Assembly: GCA_035625725.1 (NCBI GenBank)
Contig: DASPPB010000006.1
Location: forward strand, 62,001-126,000
DNA: 64,000 bases
Direction of reading: 5' to 3'
Origin: GJ-E10 sp035625725
Lineage (GTDB): Bacteria > Pseudomonadota > Gammaproteobacteria > Burkholderiales > Burkholderiaceae_F
The notes below the pieces were generated by a model. That model worked only from the letters and a program-made list of their open reading frames with translations, did no database searches and was not told where the DNA came from. The first letter of the stretch is position 1. Every line of letters starts with the position of its first letter. Below, one piece after another: positions 1 to 8,625 of this stretch. The translations under genes were made by a program, and so were the position numbers.

Positions 1-1583
1 TCCGGGAAGGTCGGAACCGGCATGTTCCAATCCGAAGGCCGCTCCCATTGGTGCATCCAGGCCAGCTGCGTTGGGCCCAGCGCTTGGCTCCAAGCGCCGT
101 TGTTGCCGACGATTGGCACCAAGGTCGTGTGTGCCGAGCGGCTGGTCGGTCGGGCAAACCAATGTTCCCGGTCCGTCGGGTTGAAATGCTGCACCATAAA
201 ACCGTCTTCGCCCGGGCCGACGCTTTGATGCCGGTTGTCCTGGGGACGGTTCAGCCGCACCGTCGTTCCCAGAGTGCCGCCTGGGTTCTCAAGCGCGCCA
301 ACCAACGCGGCTAAGACGGTGCGGGCCCAACAGCATTCGTAGGCGCCCCAACCGTTGTTGACCGACTTGCCCAGGGTGACAGCGACCGGTCGCAGCGCAA
401 GTGTCTTGCCGTCGATTTGTACGCTCGATCCGATGCAGGCGTTATCGAGGTACTCGCCAGCGATGCGCCGGATGGTTGCCGCCGGCACGTCGCAGATGTT
501 CGATGCCCATTCGGGAGAGTACTTCGCCACGTGTGCGATGAGCATTTCGCAAGCCGTGGCTCCCGCTACATTCTCGAGGTCACGGCACACGTGGTCGGCA
601 TCGATGACGCGGGCTCGCGCTACGGTATAGCGCCCGGTAAGCGCGGGTTGTGCGCCCGGAGTATCAAAGGCAACCGCGCCAGCGGTGCGCTCGTCCCAAA
701 CCAACGGCTTCTCACTGGTGGGATCGCGCAAATACAGGCCGTCGGGGCCGACGAGGTAAGGCGAGGAGGTCCGGTCGCGCAAGAATGCAACGTCGAGATT
801 TGTCACGCCGTGCTCGTGCAGCAGCACGTGGATCAGCGCGAAGAGAAAGGCGGCATCGGTCTTGGGGCGTATCGGCACCCATTCGGCAGAGCAAGCGCCA
901 GTCACCGTCAGGTGCGGCTCGACCTGCACGCGTTTGTAGCCGCGCAGGCGCGCGTCGGCGTGACGGATCACGGCGCACGGCCCGCCCGTGACTTCGACAT
1001 TGGCGCCCACGGCGATGACGTAGCGAGCGTTGGGAGTGTCGGCCGATACCGTAAAGGCTCGATGCCAGAACTCTCCATAGAGATGCTCGGAATGCACGCA
1101 CTTGACGCCTTGCCCCGAGCCGAAGCTGTAATCGATCGGCCCCCAGGCCGAAAGAAACGCCGGAAACGTCCCCATGTAATTCGCGGGTGTTCCCCCGTGC
1201 CCGAGGCTCACGGCTACGCGCGGCAGCCCCGCTTCATCGAGCAGTCCCTTGGCGCGGATGGCGTTGAGCTTGGCCGCAACGGCGTCGAGCGCCTCATCCC
1301 ACGAAATGGGCACAAAGCCCGGATCCTCGTCGCGCCCTTTCTTCGGGTTGGTGCGCTTCATCGGCGTACGCACCCGATTCGGGTTGTAGGTCTTTTGCAC
1401 CAGGCCGTAGGCCTTGACGCACACGCGCCCGCGAGCCGGGTGCACGTCTTGCGCGTCAAAGTTTGGTTCGATTTCGGTGGCGACGCCGTCCTCGACCCTG
1501 ACTTTCATAAAGTCGGGCCCGGACACGCAGTTGTAGCAAAACGTGGGAACGTGCTGGACCGTTTTTGCCTTAGGAGCCGTCAT
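1..1583 (-). CDS. Molybdopterin oxidoreductase catalytic subunit, PadB-like (N-terminal part, cut by window edge)
   Basis: About 527 codons are visible and the frame is open to the window edge. The start is the ATG at 1583, preceded by a purine-rich GGAAGGAAAAGG. The N-terminus carries Cys16, Cys19 and Cys55, placed like the Fe-S ligands of the DMSO-reductase superfamily, followed by the usual 'GFVPISWDEALD' stretch. There is no Tat signal. The N-terminal sequence closely recalls PadB, the catalytic subunit of phenylacetyl-CoA:acceptor oxidoreductase of Thauera/Aromatoleum, which oxidises phenylacetyl-CoA to phenylglyoxylate; that match is from memory. Mo-bis-MGD binding is a family property. 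The gene is divergent from a thioesterase, and partner subunits (Fe-S and membrane anchor) would lie beyond the left edge. Molybdopterin oxidoreductase is near certain; the substrate is inferred. Confidence 0.8.
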   Translation of the reverse strand, partial: MTAPKAKTVQHVPTFCYNCVSGPDFMKVRVEDGVATEIEPNFDAQDVHPARGRVCVKAYGLVQKTYNPNRVRTPMKRTNPKKGRDEDPGFVPISWDEALDAVAAKLNAIRAKGLLDEAGLPRVAVSLGHGGTPANYMGTFPAFLSAWGPIDYSFGSGQGVKCVHSEHLYGEFWHRAFTVSADTPNARYVIAVGANVEVTGGPCAVIRHADARLRGYKRVQVEPHLTVTGACSAEWVPIRPKTDAAFLFALIHVLLHEHGVTNLDVAFLRDRTSSPYLVGPDGLYLRDPTSEKPLVWDERTAGAVAFDTPGAQPALTGRYTVARARVIDADHVCRDLENVAGATACEMLIAHVAKYSPEWASNICDVPAATIRRIAGEYLDNACIGSSVQIDGKTLALRPVAVTLGKSVNNGWGAYECCWARTVLAALVGALENPGGTLGTTVRLNRPQDNRHQSVGPGEDGFMVQHFNPTDREHWFARPTSRSAHTTLVPIVGNNGAWSQALGPTQLAWMHQWERPSDWNMPVPTFP

Positions 1584-1820
1584 GCAGCCTTTTCCTTCCC
1601 TTGCTTGCGCTCGCAACGCGCGGCACGGCTTGCGTCTGCTGGCGGTCGCCCGCTACGGCCCGCCCGACAACGTTTCCGAACCTGCGAATGCCGATCTTGC
1701 ACGTGCGACCCGCTGTCATGAGCCGGTGCTGGGCCCCGGCGGGCCTCGAGCTCTTTTCGGTGGGGTACGCTAGCGCCGCAGAGAGGGCCGCCCCCAAAAA
1801 GCCGCAAAAAGCCCCAAAAC

Positions 1821-1862
1821 AATGATACAAGTTTTGCAATGAATTAGTCTGATACGTATCAA
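1821..1862. promoter_or_regulatory. Operator-like palindrome over a candidate promoter between divergent genes
   Basis: A perfect 12-bp palindrome, TGATACGTATCA, lies at 1850-1861. Single TGATAC half-sites also occur near 1823 and near 1999. A plus-strand promoter candidate, TTGCAA (1834-1839), 17 bp, TATCAA (1857-1862), overlaps the palindrome. The surrounding 50 bp are clearly more AT-rich than the flanks. Its position between the molybdoenzyme gene and the thioesterase gene fits an operator for a dimeric repressor such as a TetR-type aromatic-acid regulator; the regulator identity is inference. Confidence 0.45.
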
Positions 1863-2070
1863 ATGAACAAAGGCAGACGAGGGGGCAGGCGTTGTGCGCA
1901 GCAGCGACTTGTGCTTCGCACCAAAAATCCTAGGGTCACCCGCTGGCGTGCACCGGACCGCTTGGCCTCGTTCTGCCTCGGGCTGGGTCAGGAGTTAGTG
2001 ATACCAAATTTTTATGATTTATCTTAAAACTGTATCTCTTAGCGCACCGCAACGTAAGGAGGAGAACAAG

Positions 2071-2496
2071 GTGAAAAGCAACTTAACGGTGGGTTTGTCC
2101 GCCACCCGAAGCATCGAAGTCGACACGGGGCGAACGATCGATTTTCTGGGCGAATCGCTGCGGGTGTATGCCACCCCGGCGCTCGTGTGGGACTTTGAGT
2201 TTGCATGCCGGGAGTTCCTGCTCGATTATGTGGACGCAGGGGAGGACTCGGTGGGAACGGGCATCAGTCTCAGCCACGATGGCGCAACGTTGCGCGGCAT
2301 GAATGTGGAATTGACGGTGACCGTGAGCAAAGTCGAGGGCCGCCTCGTGACGTTTAGCCTGCTGGCCAAGGATGAAATCGAAAAAATCAGCCAGGGCACC
2401 CACAGCCGCTTTGTTGTAGATGTCGAAAAATTGCGCGCCAGGGTCGCTGCGAAAGCGGCCAAAGCGGGCAAGCTACCGACGCCCAAGGGTAGTTAG
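2071..2496 (+). CDS. FlK-like hot-dog acyl-CoA thioesterase
   Basis: A 141-residue single-domain protein. The start is the GTG at 2071, eight bases behind a strong TAAGGAGGA; an upstream in-frame ATG at 2014 lacks such a site. The sequence matches the fluoroacetyl-CoA thioesterase-like hot-dog family: an 'YATPALVW' motif (Thr35), Glu43 in the following helix and 'GTGISLSHDGAT' with His69, equivalent to the Thr/Glu/His catalytic set known for FlK. A lysine/alanine-rich tail ends the protein. It would hydrolyse an acyl-CoA in the cytoplasm. Its position next to a PadB-like enzyme suggests release of CoA from an aromatic or dead-end acyl-CoA; the substrate cannot be read from the sequence. Confidence 0.8.
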   Translation: MKSNLTVGLSATRSIEVDTGRTIDFLGESLRVYATPALVWDFEFACREFLLDYVDAGEDSVGTGISLSHDGATLRGMNVELTVTVSKVEGRLVTFSLLAKDEIEKISQGTHSRFVVDVEKLRARVAAKAAKAGKLPTPKGS

Positions 2497-3036
2497 GTCT
2501 TCAGATCGATGACCGCGGTCCGATCTGCGGCTGCGCCGATGCCCCGTGCAATGGCGATGGCTTGCGCGGCGCGGGCTCTTGGCTTTGGCGGAAACGGACT
2601 TCGGCGGCACCGTGCCGCGCCCGTCGCCGCTTTTGCGTTTGCCGGGATGTGAGCAAGCACTGTTGCAGCCGCGTGGTTGCTTTGCGGCCTCCTCAGCGTG
2701 CGACGACGCAAGCCATGCCATGCGCGCAGGGGAGACCGCGCAACTCAAAAGGCGAATATCGGCGCGGTCCCTTAGGCTTGGCCCGTTCATGGTGATACGG
2801 TCGGATGCATTGATATCAGTCAAGCCATGGGCCGCGCGCCGGCATATCGTGTACGATGATTTGAGGGAGAGAGGAGGGGAGGAGGACACAAGAGGCCAGA
2901 GCGAGCAGTAACGACCTCAGGGTGCATCGAGCCCCGCGCCGGGCGCGCGATCTGTGCTGTGAGGGGTGCTGCGCGACTGAGCAGGACGGTTCTTTGGAAG
3001 GCTGGCCCTGACGCACGAGCAAGGGGGTACGGTGCG
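2497..3036. other. Stretch without a convincing gene
   Basis: Open frames here on both strands are short, arginine/alanine rich and have no recognisable motif or ribosome binding site. The last 20 bases contain the AAGGGGG ribosome binding site of the next gene. Confidence 0.5.
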
Positions 3037-3996
3037 GTGAAGGTGCTTGCGATGGTCTTAGCCGGGGGCGAAGGAACGCGGCTTCGCCCCCTGACTCACG
3101 ATGTGCCCAAGCCGGCGCTCACGCTTGACAAAGGGTTGCGGATCATCGACTTTGTCTTGAGCAATCTCGTCAATTCCGGCATCTCCTCGATCTATGTCTT
3201 ACTGCAGTACAAGCCGCAGGCCGTCATCGCGCACTTGGCCAGGCACTGGCTCGCGCCCGCGCATGTGCCCAACGGATTCATAACGGCCATCTTGCCCAAG
3301 CGCCATACGGGCGGCGACTTCACGGGCACCGCCAACGCCGTCTACCAGAATTTGGACCTCATTGAACGCCACGGTCCCGATCTGGTCGCCGTTTTCGCCG
3401 CCGACCACGTCTATCGCATGGATGTGCGCCAGATGGTCCGCTTTCACGAAGAGCGCAACGCGCAGGTCACCGTGGCAGCACTGCCGGTGCCGATTCAGAA
3501 GGCCTCGGCATTTGGCATTTTGTCAACCGGCGCGTCGGGTCGGTTGACGGAGTTTCAAGAGAAACCCTGCACGCCGGCGCCAATACCGTCGGACCCTGGC
3601 CGCGCTTATGCCTCGATGGGAAATTACCTCTTCGAGCGGGCCGTTTTGACGACGCTGCTCGATCAGGCGCATCGCCGAGGGGACGTGGACTTTGGTATGC
3701 ACATCCTGCCGCGCCTGCCACGGACACATCGCATTTTCGCGTATGACTTTCTAACGAATCGCGTCCCCGGCGTTGAACCGCACGAAGAACCCGGTTACTG
3801 GCGTGACATTGGCACGCTCGAGGCGTTCGAAGCTGCGCGCCAGGAGGTGGCCGGGTCGCGACCCCGCTTTAACCTGTTCAATTCCCATTGGCCCGTGCGG
3901 CGCGACGTGCGCGATATGCGGTCAAACGCCGACGACGCGGCAGCTGCCGCGTTCGGTGTCGCAGCCACGCAGTTCGACCGCAACGAGGTGGTGTAA
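3037..3996 (+). CDS. glgC: GlgC-like glucose-1-phosphate adenylyltransferase lacking the C-terminal beta-helix
   Basis: A 319-residue nucleotidyltransferase. The start is GTG at 3037 with AAGGGGG about 9 bases upstream. ADP-glucose pyrophosphorylase hallmarks are in order: 'GGEGTRLRPLT' (residues 10-20, nucleotide-binding loop), 'RIIDFVLSN' (35-43), 'GTANAVYQN' (97-105), 'ADHVYRMD' (122-129) and 'EFQEKP' (172-177). The family reaction is ATP + glucose-1-phosphate to ADP-glucose. Normal GlgC proteins are about 420 residues with a left-handed beta-helix that binds allosteric effectors. Here the protein ends shortly after the 'PGYWRDIGTLEAF' region and the helix is absent. No continuation of the helix is seen downstream in other frames. 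It is followed by transaldolase and glucan phosphorylase, consistent with storage-glucan metabolism. Confidence 0.82.
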   Translation: MKVLAMVLAGGEGTRLRPLTHDVPKPALTLDKGLRIIDFVLSNLVNSGISSIYVLLQYKPQAVIAHLARHWLAPAHVPNGFITAILPKRHTGGDFTGTANAVYQNLDLIERHGPDLVAVFAADHVYRMDVRQMVRFHEERNAQVTVAALPVPIQKASAFGILSTGASGRLTEFQEKPCTPAPIPSDPGRAYASMGNYLFERAVLTTLLDQAHRRGDVDFGMHILPRLPRTHRIFAYDFLTNRVPGVEPHEEPGYWRDIGTLEAFEAARQEVAGSRPRFNLFNSHWPVRRDVRDMRSNADDAAAAAFGVAATQFDRNEVV

Positions 3997-4249
3997 CCCC
4001 GGCAAGCTTGGCGTTGGCGTCGCGCGGCGACATCCCCGGGTTGCGCGCGCGTGTTTGCTGTCGTCTTGCGCGTGCGGACCACAGTGCGCCAAAGGCTGCC
4101 GGCGTCGCGCGTATGGTGCGCCGAGGTGCATGTCCTTGATATGACAAAAGCACAGGACGGAGCCTTCAGAATTTCGACATCGGACCTTGCTAGACTGGTT
4201 TCCGGGCGGTCGAGCAGGCATCGAGCAGGCAAAAGACGGACACCGAGCT

Positions 4250-5413
4250 ATGAATCCGAGTTCTCTCAAGAGCATCCGTTCCTTTGGGCAAAGCGTCTGG
4301 CTCGACTATCTGGATCGCAAGTTGATCGACTCGGGCGCGCTGCGACGGCTCATCGAAGAAGACGGCGTTGCAGGGGTCACGACCAACCCCGCAATTTTCG
4401 AAAAATCGATCAACGGCAGCAGCCACTACGACCGCGCAATTGCCGCTTGGGTCGATCGCGGCGCGAGCTCCCTGGCGATCTATCGGAACCTGACGGTACG
4501 GGACGTTGTCGATGCCGCCGGATTGCTTCGCCCGCTCTACGAAACCAGCGACGGCACCGACGGTTTCGTCAGCCTCGAAGTTTCCCCGCACCTGGCGCAC
4601 GACACGCAGGGAACCGTGCGGGAGGCTCGCGAGCTCTGGGGCGCGCTCGATCGGCCCAATGTGTTGATCAAGGTGCCGGCGACCCGCGCCGGCTTGCCGG
4701 CAATCCGAACGCTTCTTGCCGAGGGGATCAATGTCAATGTGACGCTGCTCTTCGGCCTGACTCGCTACACCGAGGTTGCGCAGGCATATTTGGCGGGACT
4801 GGAAGACCGTGTGCAGGCAAACCGGTCGGTGCGTCACGTGGTTTCCGTGGCGAGCTTTTTTCTGAGCCGGATCGATTCGATGGTCGATCCCATGCTCGAC
4901 GCGCTCGCCAAGCGACCGAAGGCGCCTGCGCCCGAGGCGCTGAAGCTCAAGGGGGAAGCCGCCATCGCCTGCGCCAAGTTGGCGTACCGGCAATACCGTT
5001 CGATCTTCTTTAGCCCGCGATTCGACGCGCTGGCAAAAAACGGCGCCCGCACGCAGCGCCTGCTGTGGGCCAGCACCAGCACGAAGAACGCGGCGTACTC
5101 CGATATCAAGTACGTCGAGCCACTCATCGGCGCGGACACCGTAAACACCATGCCGCTAGAAACTCTCGACGCCTATCGGGATCACGGACGTCCGGCGACC
5201 CGGTTGGGCGACGATTTGGCGCACTTCGAGGAAGTACTGGCACGGCTGCCCGGCTTCGGAATCGACGCGGAGGCCGTGGCGCAGCGCCTCGAGGATGAAG
5301 GCGTGCAGAAGTTTGTCGCACCATATGACTTGCTGTTAGCGAGCATGGAAAAAAAGACGCGCGCGCAGCGCTCGGAGTACGAAACAACGCCGCTTTCGGT
5401 GAAGGAAAAATAA
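4250..5413 (+). CDS. tal: Transaldolase
   Basis: A 387-residue transaldolase of the long (TalA/B of actinobacteria and cyanobacteria) type. It moves a dihydroxyacetone unit between sugar phosphates in the non-oxidative pentose phosphate pathway. Visible motifs are 'GVTTNPAIF' (42-50), 'DGFVSLEVSP' (104-113) and 'NVLIKVPAT' (137-145), in which Lys141 is the expected Schiff-base lysine. The length fits the family. The ATG at 4250 is chosen because the conserved N-terminus starts there; upstream in-frame codons read as non-conserved sequence. It sits between the GlgC-like gene and the glucan phosphorylase gene in the same direction, linking glucan turnover to pentose phosphates. Confidence 0.93.
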   Translation: MNPSSLKSIRSFGQSVWLDYLDRKLIDSGALRRLIEEDGVAGVTTNPAIFEKSINGSSHYDRAIAAWVDRGASSLAIYRNLTVRDVVDAAGLLRPLYETSDGTDGFVSLEVSPHLAHDTQGTVREARELWGALDRPNVLIKVPATRAGLPAIRTLLAEGINVNVTLLFGLTRYTEVAQAYLAGLEDRVQANRSVRHVVSVASFFLSRIDSMVDPMLDALAKRPKAPAPEALKLKGEAAIACAKLAYRQYRSIFFSPRFDALAKNGARTQRLLWASTSTKNAAYSDIKYVEPLIGADTVNTMPLETLDAYRDHGRPATRLGDDLAHFEEVLARLPGFGIDAEAVAQRLEDEGVQKFVAPYDLLLASMEKKTRAQRSEYETTPLSVKEK

Positions 5414-5450
5414 GCCCGGCGCAGCCGACGCGCCTCCCGATGGAATTCCG

Positions 5451-7961
5451 ATGTATCACTTCTTGCCGCGCGTCTGGCCGCAGACGCTCGCGCCGCTAGC
5501 CGACCTTGCCCTGGATCTGCGCTGGACGTGGAGTCACGCCGGGGATGCCTTGTGGCGCAGGCTCGACGCCTCCTTGTGGGAGCGGACCCGCAACCCGTGG
5601 GTCATATTGCAGAACCTCCCCCAAAACGATCTGGAGAAGATTGCGGCCGATCCCTCCTTTGCCCAGGAACTGCAGCGCCTCGTGCAGGAACGGGAGCGCT
5701 ATGGCCGCGAGGGCGGCTGGTTTACCGCGAACTACGCCAATCTCGGCATCCGCACCGTGGCCTATTTCAGCATGGAGTTCGGTCTGGGGGAGGCCTTTCC
5801 CCTCTACGCCGGCGGCCTTGGAGTTTTGGCGGGCGACTATCTAAAGACGGCGAGCGACTTGGGCCTGCCTGCCGTCGGAGTGGGCCTTCTGTACCAGGAG
5901 GGGTACTTCCGCCAGTTGATCGACGCGAGTGGCCAGCAGCGCGAGGCCTACCCCTACAACAATCCGGCGGACCTTCCGATCCAGCCGGTGACGGGACCCA
6001 CGGGTGCGTGGCTGCGCATTGCGCTGGAGCTGCCCGGACGCGCGGTTTATCTGCGGGTCTGGCAGGCCAACGTGGGGCGTGTCACGCTCTACCTTTTGGA
6101 CAGCAACGATCTGCTCAATGGCCCTGGCGATCGGGGCATTACGGCAAAGCTCTACGGGGGTGCGCCTCAGACGCGCTTGCTTCAGGAGATCGTGCTCGGC
6201 ATCGGCGGCTGGTCGCTGCTGGCGGAACTGGGAATCGAGGCGGACGTGTGTCACTTGAACGAAGGTCACGCCGCCTTTGCCGTGCTGGAGCGCGCGCGGC
6301 GCTACATGCTCAAGCGCGGCGGATCGTTTCGCGAAGCACTGTGGGCCACTCGCGCCGGCAACATATTCACGACACATACACCGGTGAGCGCCGGCTTCGA
6401 CACCTTTGCGCCCGAGCTCATCCGCCAGTACTTTCGTGGATGCCTGCAAAAGTGCGATATGACCCTGCCGGAGCTTCTTGCGTTCGGGCGCCGGGATCCG
6501 CGCGATGACACGGAGCCGTTTAACATGGCCTACCTGGCGCTGCGCGGCTGCGCCAGAGCAAACGGCGTCAGTCGTCTGCATGGGCAAGTAAGCCGCCACC
6601 TCTTCCGCGAGCTCTACCCCGGTTGGCCCGAATGGGAAGTGCCCATTGAGCATGTCACCAATGGGGTTCACGTTCCGTCGTGGGATTCGATATGGGCCGA
6701 CAAACTTTGGACCTCGGCTTGCGGCAAAGACCGGTGGCTCGGCGGAGTGAACAATCTCTTCGAAGCGATCCGCGCAAACGACGACGCAACCCTGTGGGGG
6801 TTTGCGGCGATGAGGCGCCACGATCTGGTGCACTACACGCGCGAGCGACTCGTGTGGCAGCTCGAGCAGCGCGGAGCGGAGCTGGGAAAAATTGCAGAAG
6901 CCTCCGGCGTGCTCGATCCCAACGTGCTGACCGTAGGTTTTGCGCGTCGCTTTGCCGAATACAAGCGTCCGAATCTCCTGCTGCAGGACCCGGATCGGCT
7001 GGCCCGGCTGCTCCTCGATTCGAAGCGACCGGTTCAGATCATCGTCGCGGGCAAGGCGCACCCGGACGACGAGGTCGGCAAGCGACTTGTTCGCGAATGG
7101 CTCGAGTTTGTCAACCGGCCCGAGGTGCGGGCTCGCGCCGTGTTCCTGGAAGATTACGACATGGCGCTGGCGCAGCAACTCGTGCAGGGTGTCGATCTGT
7201 GGATTAACACGCCGCGTCGGCCTTGGGAGGCGTGCGGCACGAGCGGCATGAAAGTGCTTGTCAACGGAGGCCTGAACGTCTCTACCCTGGATGGCTGGTG
7301 GGCCGAAGCCTACGAGCCCGGCGTGGGATGGGCCATCGGTGAATCTGACGGGACCGGCACAAGCGTCGATTCGGATGACGCCGAGCGGCTCTACCAGGTG
7401 CTCGAGCGCGAAATCGCGCCCATGTTCTACGAGCGCGACGCACGCGGGCTGCCCTTGGCATGGATCGAGCGCATGCGTGCAAGCATCGCGGAGCTGGCCC
7501 CCCGTTTTAGCAGCAACCGGATGCTCAAGGAATACATCGAGCAACTCTACGGGCCGGCCGCAGGCGCGTATCGGCGGCGCTGCGACGGCGGCCAAAATAT
7601 GGCGAGACAACTGCAAGAGTGGGAAACAAAGACCCGTGCCAATTGGCATGAAGTGCATTTCGGCCGGTGCAGCTGCGAGCGCGAGGGCGATGTCTGGCGC
7701 TTCGAAGTGCAAGTCTACTTGGGTGAAATCGAACCCGAATGGATTCGTGTGGAATTGTGCGCCGACCTGGCACCGGAAGGAGGGCCCGTGCGCCAGGCAA
7801 TGACGCGGGGCGATGCCATTGCCGGATCCATTAACGGCTACGTCTACCGCGGGAGCGTGCCCGCTTCGCGTCCGCAGGAGCATTACACGGCGCGCGTCGC
7901 CGCTCACCATGAACAGGCGCAGACGCCCATGGAATTGGCGCTGATCCACTGGCAGCGTTAA
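5451..7961 (+). CDS. glgP: Alpha-glucan (glycogen/maltodextrin) phosphorylase
   Basis: An 836-residue phosphorylase of the GT35 family in its shorter bacterial/archaeal form with the N-terminal DUF3417 region. It releases glucose-1-phosphate from alpha-1,4-glucans. The substrate-site stretch 'PLYAGGLGVLAGD' lies after about residue 120, and the pyridoxal phosphate loop 'ACGTSGMKVLVNGG' carries the expected PLP lysine at residue 601. The last 110 residues form an extra beta-rich tail typical of this subfamily. The gene starts 37 bases after transaldolase and is probably cotranscribed with it. Glucose-1-phosphate is also the substrate of the GlgC-like enzyme upstream. Phosphorylase is certain; the preferred glucan length is not readable. 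Confidence 0.94.
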   Translation: MYHFLPRVWPQTLAPLADLALDLRWTWSHAGDALWRRLDASLWERTRNPWVILQNLPQNDLEKIAADPSFAQELQRLVQERERYGREGGWFTANYANLGIRTVAYFSMEFGLGEAFPLYAGGLGVLAGDYLKTASDLGLPAVGVGLLYQEGYFRQLIDASGQQREAYPYNNPADLPIQPVTGPTGAWLRIALELPGRAVYLRVWQANVGRVTLYLLDSNDLLNGPGDRGITAKLYGGAPQTRLLQEIVLGIGGWSLLAELGIEADVCHLNEGHAAFAVLERARRYMLKRGGSFREALWATRAGNIFTTHTPVSAGFDTFAPELIRQYFRGCLQKCDMTLPELLAFGRRDPRDDTEPFNMAYLALRGCARANGVSRLHGQVSRHLFRELYPGWPEWEVPIEHVTNGVHVPSWDSIWADKLWTSACGKDRWLGGVNNLFEAIRANDDATLWGFAAMRRHDLVHYTRERLVWQLEQRGAELGKIAEASGVLDPNVLTVGFARRFAEYKRPNLLLQDPDRLARLLLDSKRPVQIIVAGKAHPDDEVGKRLVREWLEFVNRPEVRARAVFLEDYDMALAQQLVQGVDLWINTPRRPWEACGTSGMKVLVNGGLNVSTLDGWWAEAYEPGVGWAIGESDGTGTSVDSDDAERLYQVLEREIAPMFYERDARGLPLAWIERMRASIAELAPRFSSNRMLKEYIEQLYGPAAGAYRRRCDGGQNMARQLQEWETKTRANWHEVHFGRCSCEREGDVWRFEVQVYLGEIEPEWIRVELCADLAPEGGPVRQAMTRGDAIAGSINGYVYRGSVPASRPQEHYTARVAAHHEQAQTPMELALIHWQR

Positions 7962-8028
7962 AACCCGCCGCTCGACGGTCGCAGCCGATGACGACCTGTC
8001 CCCGGCGCAGCGGCGCGCTACGCGCGTG

Positions 8029-8625
8029 TCAGGGTGCCAACGCCTGCGCCGCGCAATACTCCGCGATGCGTCCGGCCAGGCGGGCGAGCGCCTGGTTGGC
8101 GGCAATCACGCCGGCGTACGGGTCGTCGCTGGTCGCGCTTTCGATCTCTTCGAACTGCGCCGTGGCCAGGCTGTTGCCGCGCACGAGCATTACTTGCATG
8201 GTCAGCTGTACGCGGCTCGGACGCACGCTAAAGTCCTGCTGCAGGCGAACGAGCTCGGTGTCGAGCCGAAGATCGACCCGAATCGCGCTGGGTTCGCGTA
8301 CCACGGCGCGAAAAGCTCCCGAGGCTTCGAGCGCCTGCGCGAGCGCCGGTGCAATCATGCGCGCGGGCGGGGCAACCCAGCGGTTGTGCGAGAAATATTC
8401 GATTTCGTCGGGGCGCCGCGTGTATGCCATCTGATCGGTGTCGAAGCCTGCGCGCGCGCGCGGCACTGCGACCTCGATGACAAGGTCCGTCTTCGGGTGC
8501 GGCGGCGGGGCACCCGGGGCTGCAGCGAGCAAGAAAGCGCTCTGCTGTTCCGTGGGCTGCGGCTGCAAGCCGGTGCACGCCACAAGCACTGCGGCGCTCG
8601 CGAGCACGGTGAGCAGGCGTCTCAT
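8029..8625 (-). CDS. ABC-type transport auxiliary lipoprotein (PqiC/DUF330-like)
   Basis: A 198-residue lipoprotein: signal peptide, then a lipobox ending at Cys17 ('AVLVAC'). The remainder fits the ABC-type transport auxiliary lipoprotein family, whose members work with MCE proteins between inner and outer membrane; the conserved Tyr/Phe-rich 'YTRRPDEIEYFSHNRW' segment is seen. It is the last gene of the Mla-type operon and its ATG overlaps the stop of the MCE gene (ATGA). It replaces the soluble MlaC/MlaA route of enterobacteria in this operon type. The lipid cargo is unknown. Confidence 0.85.
   Translation of the reverse strand: MRRLLTVLASAAVLVACTGLQPQPTEQQSAFLLAAAPGAPPPHPKTDLVIEVAVPRARAGFDTDQMAYTRRPDEIEYFSHNRWVAPPARMIAPALAQALEASGAFRAVVREPSAIRVDLRLDTELVRLQQDFSVRPSRVQLTMQVMLVRGNSLATAQFEEIESATSDDPYAGVIAANQALARLAGRIAEYCAAQALAP

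Noticed and set aside
417..1721. Long plus-strand open frame of 434 codons
   Set aside because: It is the antisense of the molybdopterin oxidoreductase, whose minus-strand product has clear family motifs; the plus frame has none.
2473..2889. Minus-strand frame between the thioesterase and glgC
   Set aside because: Low-complexity Arg/Ser/Ala content and no start signal.
5841..8105. Minus-strand open frame of about 750 codons opposite glgP
   Set aside because: GC-rich third positions keep the antisense frame open; the plus strand encodes a full glucan phosphorylase with the PLP lysine motif.
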